Positions 45,456 through 53,505 of a stretch of DNA of 64,000 nucleotides are shown here, one piece after another. A program made the translations under genes and the position numbers. The notes under the pieces are model-generated. The model was not told where the DNA came from. It was given only the letters and a program-made list of their open reading frames with translations, and ran no database searches. This DNA comes from JBGPTK01 sp963797765 (GTDB lineage Bacteria > Acidobacteriota > Terriglobia > Acidiferrales > UBA7541): contig CAWCQU010000003.1 of assembly GCA_963797765.1 (NCBI GenBank), forward strand, positions 1,984,001 through 2,048,000. Reading direction: 5' to 3'. Each line of letters starts with the position of its first letter. The first letter of the stretch is position 1.

Positions 45456-45815
45456 TCACGAGCGCTGCTCGAGCAGCGCCTGAATAGTATCCAAAAGATG
45501 TTCCGCGCGATGGCTTCCCTTGATCAGCCAACGATCCACCAATCCCGCAGTTTCTCCGGGCAATTCCGTCCAGCCTGAAAGAACCACGATGGGTACCGCT
45601 GGATTGATTCGCTTCAATTCACCAGCCACCTCGGTACCCTTCATTCCGGACATCCAATAGTCCAACACTACCACGTCAATCTTCTCGGATTGGAATAGCT
45701 TTATGCCCTTTGCTCCAGAGTGAGCCTCAAGCACCCGGTGCCCCGCGGATTCCAGTAAGAGCCTCCGGGGTAACAGTCCGGTAGCTTCATCGTCGATACA
45801 GAGTATGGTGGCCAT
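45456..45815 (-). CDS. Receiver-only response regulator
   Basis: The protein of about 119 residues reads TILCIDDEATGLLPRRLLLES, IDVVVLDYWMSGMKGTEVA with the phosphorylated Asp and PIVVLSGWTELP, then VDRWLIKGSHRAEHLL where the conserved Lys lies in IKGS. It is a CheY-like domain with no output. The frame is open upstream to 45902, but the ATG at 45815 begins the receiver fold directly. It lies about 110 nt before the TonB receptor start and may be its first operon gene. Confidence 0.78.
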   Translation of the reverse strand: MATILCIDDEATGLLPRRLLLESAGHRVLEAHSGAKGIKLFQSEKIDVVVLDYWMSGMKGTEVAGELKRINPAVPIVVLSGWTELPGETAGLVDRWLIKGSHRAEHLLDTIQALLEQRS

Positions 45816-46046
45816 TTCGTACGCAAACCCTTCCTTCGTTCTCGGCACGGTGCGCTGAGCCGGCCTTTTCGCTGAGTTGCTTCTCTCTGCCGGATCGGCC
45901 ATGTCGGTGCTTGCGAGCGACCTCCACTTCTCGCCAGTTCAGGCTCATCCACGATCAAGATCCACATGACACTCGCGGAACAAAAACCTTATTGGCGGGA
46001 GAGATTCCGCTCCGTCAAGTCCAGAATATCTCGACAGGGGAAAACT

Positions 46047-47159
46047 TCATCTGCTCGAACATCCGACGCCGATGGCCACTGGGTCCACAAGCGGAAAAGC
46101 CGCGACGATAGTAGTGCCCCTATTACCGGATTGAACCTCGAGCTTACCTCCAAGTTCTCTCACCCGCTCCCGCATTCCACTCATGCCGATTCCCAGGTTG
46201 AGTCCGGCTGCAGGCGAGACAGGATCCTCCGTACTTATCCCTCTCCCGTCATCACAAACTTGAACGATTAGCTGGTTTCCCGCAGCGGGCCATATTCTGA
46301 TCCGGGCAGTCTTGCTCCCCGAGTGCCGGTAAATATTCGTCAGGCATTCCTGCACGATCCGAAAAATGGATATTTCGACGTTCGGTGCCAGCCGGCCAAT
46401 ATCAGGCGAAAGTTCTACATCGACGCTGATGTTGCTCCGCTCGGCGAATCCCTCCGAGAAAGACCGGATTGCCGCGAAAAGCCCCACTTCATCCAGCAGC
46501 GGCGGATGCAGCAAGTGAGAAATCGTGCGGATTTCCCGCGAGAGCTGTTCAACCAACCCCACGTTTTGCTGCACGGCCTGGGCGGCAATTGGATTGAGCT
46601 TTTGCAGTTCCGGAAGCAGCAAGCCGTTATTCATCGAGAAAGCGGCAACCAGTTGCCCAACGCTATCATGCAAGTCGCGGGCGATGCGCCGCCGCTCTGC
46701 GTCTTGCGTTGCAATCAATCGGCCGGAAAGCGACCGCAACTCGCGATTCAACTGCTCCATCTGGCGGGTCTTGCGATACAGGTCGGCGAAAACACTCACC
46801 TTTGCTCGCAAAAGTTCTGGAACCACCGGAACCGAAATGTAATCCACTGCTCCCCGCTGATATCCTTTCAGCCGGTCCAAGTCCGTCAGGTACACGCCGG
46901 AGATGAATATGATCGCGGTTTCCTGAAAGCGCGGGTGCTGGCGGATCATGTCCGCCAATTCGAATCCGTCGATTTCAGGCATGCTGACATCCATCAGAAC
47001 CACGGCGATATTGGTCTTCAAGAGATAATCTAAGGCTTCTCTTCCCGAATGCGCCTTTATCAGGTTTTCGCCCAGTTCGTTCAGGATCACTTCATAGCTG
47101 AGCAGTTTGCCAGGCTGATCATCCACCATCAGGATGTTGACCTTCTCCCGCTCAATCAT
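46047..47159 (-). CDS. Receiver-HisKA_3 hybrid histidine kinase
   Basis: The protein of about 370 residues has an N-terminal receiver (VNILMVDDQPGKLLSYEVIL, AVVLMDVSMPEIDG, IIFISGVYL) followed directly by RRRIARDLHDSVGQLVAAFS, the HisKA_3 region with the His, VQECLTNIYRHSGSKTARI with the N box and GIGMSGMRERVRELGGKLEV. Signal input by receiver phosphorylation and output by kinase is inferred. The ATG at 47159 is preceded by AGAGG at 9 nt. The gene is downstream of a hybrid-kinase relic on the same strand and could once have been its partner. Confidence 0.85.
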   Translation of the reverse strand: MIEREKVNILMVDDQPGKLLSYEVILNELGENLIKAHSGREALDYLLKTNIAVVLMDVSMPEIDGFELADMIRQHPRFQETAIIFISGVYLTDLDRLKGYQRGAVDYISVPVVPELLRAKVSVFADLYRKTRQMEQLNRELRSLSGRLIATQDAERRRIARDLHDSVGQLVAAFSMNNGLLLPELQKLNPIAAQAVQQNVGLVEQLSREIRTISHLLHPPLLDEVGLFAAIRSFSEGFAERSNISVDVELSPDIGRLAPNVEISIFRIVQECLTNIYRHSGSKTARIRIWPAAGNQLIVQVCDDGRGISTEDPVSPAAGLNLGIGMSGMRERVRELGGKLEVQSGNRGTTIVAAFPLVDPVAIGVGCSSR

Positions 47160-47239
47160 TGTCCGTACCTCTCCTCGGATCATCCCTCTCCCAGTTGCCT
47201 CACGGAATCAACCTCTAGCTCCTCACCTGTTCATCTCGA

Positions 47240-47617
47240 TTACCGGTGCAGCCACATTCGTAATGCCCAGAGTAGTTGTTCGGTATTGACGGGCTTCGCC
47301 AGATACTCGGAAGCTCCTGCTTCCAGGCACTTCTCACGATCTCCTTTCATGGCCTTGGCGGTCAACGCAACGATCGGCAATCGTCGAAACGTGGGATTCT
47401 GCCGGATCACTTGCATCGTTTCATACCCATCCATTTCCGGCATCATAATATCCATCAGCACGATCGCCAAATCCGGAGTGGATTCGAGCGTCGCGATTGC
47501 TTCGCGTCCGGTTCCGGCAGTCAGCACAGTCATTCCGCGCCGTTCCAATACGCTGCTGAGTGCGAAAATATTCCGCACGTCATCGTCTACCATCAGCAGC
47601 CGTTTGCGGCGCGGCAT
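47240..47617 (-). CDS. Receiver domain, last part of a decayed multi-receiver protein
   Basis: This 125-residue reading frame is an intact receiver: KRLLMVDDDVRNIFALSSVL, LAIVLMDIMMPEMDGYETM with the phosphorylated Asp, LPIVALTAKAMKGD and ASEYLAKPVNTEQLLWALR, typical of the C-terminal receiver of hybrid kinases. Sequence just upstream (47630-47740) encodes the end of another receiver in a shifted frame. It may thus be only a surviving fragment, though it can be translated from the ATG at 47617. Confidence 0.65.
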   Translation of the reverse strand: MPRRKRLLMVDDDVRNIFALSSVLERRGMTVLTAGTGREAIATLESTPDLAIVLMDIMMPEMDGYETMQVIRQNPTFRRLPIVALTAKAMKGDREKCLEAGASEYLAKPVNTEQLLWALRMWLHR

Positions 47618-47629
47618 CGCAAACTCCCG

Positions 47630-47740
47630 GATGCGTTCGAAGGCCGTCTCGAAGCGCCGCCACGGTGGTTGGCTTGGTCACAAACGCGTATGCGCCTCGC
47701 GACAACCCATGTAGACGGTCTTCGTCCAGAGTCAACATTC
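47630..47740 (-). pseudogene. Relic of an upstream receiver domain of a hybrid kinase
   Basis: On the minus strand this encodes LDEDRLHGLSRGAYAFVTKP and TTVAALRDGL, the second half of a receiver domain with the conserved Lys-Pro. One extra base near 47640 separates this frame from RIREFA and the intact receiver that follows. The 5' part of the original gene is gone; beyond about 47740 the sequence no longer looks like a signalling protein. Confidence 0.6.
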
Positions 47741-48189
47741 TGAAGCGGGGTGTGACGCGTTCCAGGATCCTGCTATGGTTGCAGCGCCATGTTCGGATCT
47801 CTCCATTGGTCTTCTCCAAAATGGGACAGTGAGTAATCTATGTCATCCGCTGGCGGTTTTCGCGCCGCCGTTTTGATCCGCCCCCCTCAGAGAGGCTCTA
47901 AAACTAGCCTGCGCAGGCACTTATGCCGTCTGGACGCAACCGCATGTCTTCAAATGAGCCTGAGATCGGATTAACAACAATGAAAATTGATAGCACGAAC
48001 TCCTCAGGCAGCATCTACAGTGTTCCCTGTAGATTGGGTCAGGAGAATGCTGTAGAGGCCTAATGCGAAAGTTCACAGTTTTGCAAGTGCGCAAACTTAC
48101 TAAAAACCGTCCCGCGAGGGCTTCGCAAGCTAGCTGGCAAGACGGCGTAGCGGCCGGGGAGACGGCAGATTTTCGGCCGAAGCAGTTCT
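47741..48189. other. Gene-free stretch with a short perfect inverted repeat
   Basis: No gene is supported here. ATCTACAG (48013-48020) and CTGTAGAT (48027-48034) form a perfect 8-bp inverted repeat with a 6-base spacer TGTTCC, and another CTGTAG occurs at about 48054-48059. This is compatible with a dimeric regulator site but no regulator can be assigned. The left part (47741-47860) continues the decayed hybrid-kinase area. Confidence 0.4.
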
Positions 48190-48348
48190 TCGTTTGCTAG
48201 TGTGCTCTGCTTCACGAGGCTTTCCTTCAGAGCCTCCATCATGTCGATAACCGGGGCTCGCCGGGGAAATTTTTTTCTGTGAACGTCTTTCTTTTCCGTT
48301 TCGCCTCAGCGAGCTCGAGCGACTGCTTTTGGAGCGTTTCGTGGGAAT
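48190..48348 (-). pseudogene. Relic of the 3' end of a Ku-type DNA end-binding protein gene
   Basis: On the minus strand, one frame encodes HETLQKQSLELAEAKRKRKT then FTEKN, which corresponds to the Ku segment Y-H-D-T-Y-R-E-x-L-x-x-L-I-E-A-K. A second frame, after a shift near 48270-48285, encodes RAPVIDMMEALKESLVKQ, which corresponds to the P-V-I-D-L-M-A-A-L-K-x-S-L segment at the Ku C terminus. After that comes a Lys/Arg/Ala/Ser-rich tail in yet another frame. Only the last sixth of the gene is recognisable. No LigD-like ligase lies in the window. Confidence 0.5.
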
Positions 48349-48527
48349 TCTGTGGATTCAATGCAAACTCAATCTTTTAGACAGACTCCGAGAGAGATAC
48401 CAAAGGCGCGCAAGCAGAAAACAGGCCAGCCTAACCTAAGGGACTTGGTTTTTCACTCCACCTAGGGTTATAAATGAGATGTCTGGAAGCCAACATGGCC
48501 GGTGAGCCGGACTCTTAGGATTTGCGC

Positions 48528-49296
48528 ATGGTTCGAAAATCTAGTCAGGCCGTTCCGGATTGGTCTCGCAAAATCTTGGCTTTTCGCCAAGCTTTGAAGC
48601 TCACTCAGGGCGAACTCGGTAAGCGACTTGAAGACATCCGCTATGGCCGTTTCGCGATGGGAGCGTGGCGATGCTGAACCTCCTGCGGACGCATACATAC
48701 GCCTTGGGAATATTGCGGATGATCCTCTCTGTTGGTTCTTTTGGGGACGCGCAGGTCTTAGCACTGCGGACGTGATGCGGGTCCTGCCAACAGCAAGCCG
48801 CCGATTGCGCCAAGGCAGAATTGCGACCGTGCAAGTCGTCCACGCTGGCGCAGCAGGTTCTCTGAAACCGGCAAGATTCGTCGCCATTCCGATTCTCCCT
48901 GTTCGGGCAGCCACCTCTGGAGCCGATGGAGACGAAGTTTCCGATCTAGATCAGTTGAAACCAGAAGCAATTTGGGCAGCGCCTATGGAATGGTGTCCAA
49001 ACCCGGCGTCCACAATTAGCCTTCGAGTGGTAGGCAATTCGATGTCGCCGCTCATCCTTGATGGATACATTATCGCGGTGGATACTTCCGACAACTCACG
49101 GAACGACCTCGTCGGGCAGATTGTTGTGGCACGGAATATCGAGGAGAAGCGCCTACTTGTCTCGCGGTTGATAAGATTTGATCACACAGAGGCATTGGTG
49201 TCGGATCAGCGCGATCAGCAGTCCGTTTTGTTGGGCGATGGCTCGTCGTGGCGCATCGTTGGCAGGGTTTTATGGTGGACAGGAAAAGCTAGATAA
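48528..49296 (+). pseudogene. XRE/S24-type regulator, frameshifted in the helix-turn-helix
   Basis: From the ATG at 48528 the first frame gives FRQALKLTQGELGKRLE. The next bases shift by one (an extra T near 48627-48629), and the second frame gives KTSAMAVSRWERGDAEPPAD, so that GKRLKTSAMAVSRWERG is a normal XRE recognition helix across both frames. The rest (to 49296) is an S24/LexA-like domain with GNSMSPLILDGYIIAVD and its catalytic Ser. The position of the catalytic Lys reads LLVSRL where LexA has V-x-V-K-R-L, so self-cleavage is doubtful. A TTG at 48628 could start the second part alone. Confidence 0.7.
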
Positions 49297-49457
49297 CCCA
49301 TCCGATAAGCTCCTTGACGCTTCAGTTTTCTCGAAGTTTTCTTGGCCTGCCAAAACATCCACAGACCTTCCTTGCTTTTCAGGTTTCGCTGTTGTACTTT
49401 CTTCATTAACCGTGGCGATAGTCATGGCGGTTAGTCGTGTTTTTTTGGGATGAAGCT

Positions 49458-49667
49458 ATGCGGAATACCGGATCCGCATTTCGGTACGCCCTGGCGATAC
49501 TAGCGGCCGTTGCCGCGCTGTTCCTTCGGGATTTGCTCGCACCTCTGCTCGGAAATCACAATGCCTATCATGCGGTTCGGCTGGCTATTGTTTTCTCTGC
49601 TTGGTATTGCGGTTCCGGCCCGCTAATCGTCACTGCTCCCCTGGGGATACGACAATGCGAGTGTTGA
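49458..49667 (+). CDS. Truncated DUF4118-type membrane stub
   Basis: The 69-residue frame reads RYALAILAAVAALFLRDLL and RLAIVFSAWYCGSGPLIV, the first two helices of the DUF4118 (KdpD-type) domain, normally followed by more helices and a PAS/kinase region. Here it ends after a few more residues and overlaps the start of the receiver-kinase gene at 49655. It may be a broken leftover, or the membrane part of a split sensor. It is preceded by GGGATGAAG, a weak Shine-Dalgarno. Confidence 0.5.
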   Translation: MRNTGSAFRYALAILAAVAALFLRDLLAPLLGNHNAYHAVRLAIVFSAWYCGSGPLIVTAPLGIRQCEC

Positions 49668-52075
49668 TCGTCGATGACCATGAATTATTGAGGCGTGGTA
49701 TTCGCTCTCTTCTATCGGGTGAGCCCAACTGCGAGATTTGTGGGGAAGCAGTCGATGGTCGAGACGCCGTCGAAAAGGCCTCGCAATTGAAGCCTGACGT
49801 CATATTCATGGACGTTAGCATGCCGAATCTGAATGGTTTAGAAGCGACTCGCGAAATTCTTCGTTTTCTTCCACAAGTAAAAATCCTCATCGTTAGCCAA
49901 CATGAGTCTCCCGAAATCGCCCGCCAGGCATTAAACGCGGGCGCGAGAGGGTATATTGTGAAATCCTCTCTTTCTAAGGACCTACTAACCGCTTTGCAGG
50001 AGACTCGGCAGGAGTCATTCTTTGACAACTCCGTACTGAAAATCGCGGATACCACATTAGACGCTCAGGAAATCCTTCAGCGAAGTGCTGCATTTGAGCG
50101 GGCACTACGGGAGAGCGAAAGCCGTTTCCGAACAATGGCCGATACTGTGCCTGCCCTTGTGTGGATGTCCGGAACCGACACCTTGTGCAATTTCTTCAAC
50201 AAACCATGGCTTGACTTCAGAGGCCGAACGATGGAGCAGGAGTTAGGCAATGGTTGGGCCGAAGGGGTGCATCCCGATGATCTCGAACATTGCGTCCAAA
50301 CATACTTATCTTCATTCAATGCACGGCAACCGTTCAGTATGGAGTATCGCTTAAAGCGTGTTGATGGACAGTATCGATGGATACTTGACCGTGGTGTCCC
50401 CCGGCACACAGAAGACGGTGAATTCGCTGGGTATATCGGTTCCTGCATCGACATCAGCGATCACAAGCAGATAGAACAGAAGTTACTCGCGACGACAACC
50501 CAGTTCCAGTTGGTAACAGATGTGATGGCGGTGGCGGTTACCCGCTGCAGCCGTGACCTGCGGTACATTTGGGTCAACCCGCGTTACGCCGAATGGATTG
50601 GCCAGCCAACGGATCAAATTGTCGGGCGTCCCATTATCGAGGTTCTCGGAAGAGAAGCCTTTGAAAAGCTTCACTCGTATTTTGACCACGTGCTCTCCGG
50701 GCATGAGGTCAAGTATGACGAAGAAGTGACCTTTCAAGGCATTGGTTGTCGGTGGATTTCCGGTGCCTACACGCCGACTTTCGATTCAGCCGGTGTGATT
50801 GACGGTTGGGTTGCGTCGATATTGGATATTACCGAACGAAAAAAAGCGGAGACGGCACTGGCTACGGCCGAGGAGCGCTTCCGCCGAGCGATCGAAGCGG
50901 CGCCCAACGCAATGATGATGGTGGACTCCGCTGGCTGCATCGTCTTGGTCAATGCGCAGACGGAGAAGCTGTTCGGCTACAAGCGTCAAGAGCTAGTCGG
51001 CCGTCCAGTCGAGATATTAGTCCCCGCGCAATTCCGAACTGGGCATCCCAATCTGCGAGATGGGTTCACTCACGCCCCTCAAGCGCGGCCCATGGGTGCT
51101 GGACGAGATCTTTACGGTTTGCGAAAGGATGGTTCGCAGGTTCCAATCGAGATCGGGCTCAACCCGTTAGATATGCCCGAAGGCCAGTTCGTGCTCAGCT
51201 CCATTGTTGATATCACCGAACGAAAGAAAGCCGAGGCCGCTCTGGTTGCGGCCCACACGCAGTTGGAAGAACGTGTCGAGAAACGTACTGCCGACCTTCA
51301 GAAGATTCGAGAACAACTGGAACGAAAGAATTCTGAATTGGTCGCCCAAGCGGAGATGGTACGTGCGCTTTCCGGCCGTTTGCTGCAAGCCCAAGATGAA
51401 GAACGAAGACGCATCGCGCGCGAATTACATGATGGAGTGGGGCAACTGCTCGCTGCTATGAGTATGAACGCTTCCCGGTTGGACGGGGAGAAGTCGAAAC
51501 TGAGCCCGGATACAGCACGATGCGCCGAGGAGAACGCCAGGCTGATAGAACAGGTTTCGGCGGATATTCGCACGATGTCCTATTTGTTTCATCCACCCTT
51601 GCTGGACGAAATGGGGCTCCATTCCGCTCTGAAGTGGTACATCGACGGATTTGCTGAGCGCAGCAAGATCGCCGCGAAACTGGAACTCCCGACCGATGGG
51701 GAGCGACTTCCACAGGATTATGAGTTGTGTCTGTTTCGGATTACGCAAGAGTGCCTGACGAACATCCATCGACATTCAGGAAGTTCGACCGCACTGGTGA
51801 AGCTGTTGCGTTCTGACGGAGTGATCAGATTGGAAGTAAGCGACGAGGGTAGGGGCATAAATCATGAAATTCAGTCGAAGATTGCCTCCGGCGAAAATGC
51901 GGGCGTCGGTTTGCGGGGTATGCGGGAGCGTGTAAGGCAGCTGGGAGGCAGTGTGGAAATCCGATCGAATGGTCATGGAGCCACAGTGATTGCGACGGTG
52001 CCCTTCCCAGAATCCGCGGATGGACAACGCGAATCATTCAGCGCGTTTCGCGTGCGTGAAGATCGTGCTCAGTAG
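49655..52075 (+). CDS. Receiver-triple PAS-HisKA_3 hybrid histidine kinase
   Basis: The protein of about 806 residues has a NarL-like receiver (RVLIVDDHELLRRGIRSLL, DVIFMDVSMPNLNG, ILIVSQHESPE, ARGYIVKSS) but no helix-turn-helix. It continues with three PAS domains (TVPALVWMSGTDTLCNFF; AVAVTRCSRDLRYIWVNP; AIEAAPNAMMMVDSAGC), a coiled linker LEERVEKRTADLQKI, then RRRIARELHDGVGQLLAAMS with the His, CLTNIHRHSGSSTALVK and GVGLRGMRERVRQLGGSVEI. GGGGA lies 7 nt before the ATG at 49655. It is likely soluble unless the adjacent DUF4118 stub is its membrane partner. Confidence 0.85.
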   Translation: MRVLIVDDHELLRRGIRSLLSGEPNCEICGEAVDGRDAVEKASQLKPDVIFMDVSMPNLNGLEATREILRFLPQVKILIVSQHESPEIARQALNAGARGYIVKSSLSKDLLTALQETRQESFFDNSVLKIADTTLDAQEILQRSAAFERALRESESRFRTMADTVPALVWMSGTDTLCNFFNKPWLDFRGRTMEQELGNGWAEGVHPDDLEHCVQTYLSSFNARQPFSMEYRLKRVDGQYRWILDRGVPRHTEDGEFAGYIGSCIDISDHKQIEQKLLATTTQFQLVTDVMAVAVTRCSRDLRYIWVNPRYAEWIGQPTDQIVGRPIIEVLGREAFEKLHSYFDHVLSGHEVKYDEEVTFQGIGCRWISGAYTPTFDSAGVIDGWVASILDITERKKAETALATAEERFRRAIEAAPNAMMMVDSAGCIVLVNAQTEKLFGYKRQELVGRPVEILVPAQFRTGHPNLRDGFTHAPQARPMGAGRDLYGLRKDGSQVPIEIGLNPLDMPEGQFVLSSIVDITERKKAEAALVAAHTQLEERVEKRTADLQKIREQLERKNSELVAQAEMVRALSGRLLQAQDEERRRIARELHDGVGQLLAAMSMNASRLDGEKSKLSPDTARCAEENARLIEQVSADIRTMSYLFHPPLLDEMGLHSALKWYIDGFAERSKIAAKLELPTDGERLPQDYELCLFRITQECLTNIHRHSGSSTALVKLLRSDGVIRLEVSDEGRGINHEIQSKIASGENAGVGLRGMRERVRQLGGSVEIRSNGHGATVIATVPFPESADGQRESFSAFRVREDRAQ

Positions 52076-52415
52076 CGCTTTGCAGTGCCGCACTGATACT
52101 CGACCCAGGCCATGTTCCCGATGAATTGCTGCAAGAATGCGGCGATTTGTTTGCCGATCAAGATTCATTCGAGCTACGCGATGGCACGGAAGAATGGAAA
52201 AATCAATTCACTTGACGGAATCGGCGTGATGACGCCTTCGGTTCAGGAGACGGAATCTGGCGCTCGATCGTGATCCCAGATTTTCCGGAGACGACCGCCC
52301 AGATTGCACACAAGCAACGGGCGGCATACGTCATTGTGCAATGATTGTACAAAATTTCAGAAACAGGAAGCCCAGAACAAAACTTGAAAAGGCTTTGTTT
52401 TCAAATAATAAGGAG
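52076..52415. other. Gene-free stretch between kinase and tRNA-Arg
   Basis: No gene could be assigned. On the plus strand a short frame around 52105-52215 reads PDELLQECGDLFADQDSFEL and stops at 52213, and GIWRSIVIPDFPETTAQIAH follows in a different region; both look like decayed coding DNA of a protein I do not recognise. No tRNA-proximal integration signature was found. Confidence 0.35.
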
Positions 52416-52492
52416 TGGCGCGCCCGGGGAGATTCGAACTCCCGACCCTCTGCTTAGAAGGCAGACGCTCTATCCAACTGAGCTACGGGCGC
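52416..52492 (-). tRNA. tRNA-Arg (anticodon TCT)
   Basis: Minus strand, 77 nt. The acceptor stem GCGCCCG pairs with CGGGCGC, the D-arm carries AGCTCAGTTGGATAGAGC, the anticodon loop CTTCTAA has anticodon TCT between TCTGC and GCAGA, and the T-arm contains GTTCGAATC. The 3' CCA is encoded (TGG at 52416-52418 on the plus strand). All cloverleaf arms are well paired. Confidence 0.95.
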
Positions 52493-52729
52493 ACTTGCCT
52501 GATTCTAGAACATATGCTCCCCCAAGAGACAAGCTTTTGGTAAGTCAGACTCTCCGCTTTGGTTCGCGCGTAGTACGCAGCAACAAAGCCGTGCTCTGTG
52601 GCCTTGTGTTAAAATCCAACTTCGCTCGACGAAGGGGCATTTAACCCAATTGATGAGCGAAACACCTCGGCGCTGGAGGCCCGCGCTGAACGCTCGAATC
52701 CTCAAAATACTTCCAAGAATCAAATTTAG

Positions 52730-53482
52730 GTGACCAAGATCACGAAATCAAATAGCACGGCAGAAGAAAACGTCGCCAACCGGAGTGTAGTGTTGGTAGC
52801 CGGAGGTACGGGCGGATTGGGACGCGCCGTAAGTTTGGCGTTTCTGGCACAAGGGGCCCAGGTAGTCGTCACCTATCGGAAACAACAAGAATTCGACGGG
52901 CTGAAACTTTCAGCAGGCGGAAACGAATCCCGGGTGGAGGGCTACAATGTCGATGTCACGGACGAAGCAGAAGTGGGCAAGCTCGTTGAAGGAATTGTCG
53001 AGCGGCACGGGCAGCTCGACGCCATGGTGAATACGGTGGGCGGCTACGCCGGCGGCGTGAAATTATGGGAGATGGATACGAAAGTCTTCGACCAAATGCT
53101 GGCCTTGAACCTACGCTCCGGCTATGCCCTGTCCCGTGCGGCCGTACGGGCAATGCTCAAGAATGGCGGCGGTGCGATTGTAAACGTCGCGGCCAAAGCT
53201 GCGATTGATCATGGCGCAGGCGCCGCTGCCTATTCTGCTTCCAAGGCCGCTGCAGTAGCCATGATCGATTCTCTTGCAGAAGATCTGCGCGGCACAGGAA
53301 TCCGAGTGAACTCGATTCTCCCCAGCATCATTGATACGGAAGCAAATCGAAAAGCAATGCCAGATGCGAATTTCGCCAATTGGCCGAAGCCTGAAGAAAT
53401 AGCGCGCGTAATCGTATTCCTATGCAGCGATGATGCAAAAGTAATTCATGGCGCCAGTGTCCCGGTATTTGGAAATAGCTGA
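52730..53482 (+). CDS. Short-chain dehydrogenase/reductase (SDR)
   Basis: The 250-residue protein has SVVLVAGGTGGLGRAVSLAF, the G-x-x-x-G-x-G NAD(P) motif, then NTVGGYAGG at the position of N-A-G-G, and AAYSASKAAAVAMIDSLAED with the catalytic Tyr and Lys (Y-S-A-S-K). It ends IRVNSILPSIIDTEANR, a standard SDR substrate-loop region. The start is a GTG at 52730 without a clear Shine-Dalgarno; there is no good ATG near the family N terminus. The substrate is unknown. It is followed by the pirin gene 23 nt later. Confidence 0.85.
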   Translation: MTKITKSNSTAEENVANRSVVLVAGGTGGLGRAVSLAFLAQGAQVVVTYRKQQEFDGLKLSAGGNESRVEGYNVDVTDEAEVGKLVEGIVERHGQLDAMVNTVGGYAGGVKLWEMDTKVFDQMLALNLRSGYALSRAAVRAMLKNGGGAIVNVAAKAAIDHGAGAAAYSASKAAAVAMIDSLAEDLRGTGIRVNSILPSIIDTEANRKAMPDANFANWPKPEEIARVIVFLCSDDAKVIHGASVPVFGNS

Positions 53483-53505
53483 GAATTTCCGGACGGGAGG
53501 TTCAA

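Noticed and set aside
46323..47033. 236-codon open frame on the plus strand
   Set aside because: It lies wholly inside the receiver-kinase gene on the other strand, which has complete motifs.
52400..52500. tRNA-Arg 3' end as an integration (att) site
   Set aside because: I found no second copy of the tRNA 3' end and no integrase in the window.
52345..52644. Open frame of 99 codons on the plus strand with GEIRTPDPLLRRQTLYPTEL
   Set aside because: This is the well-known false protein from the antisense strand of a tRNA gene; the tRNA-Arg at 52416-52492 explains it.
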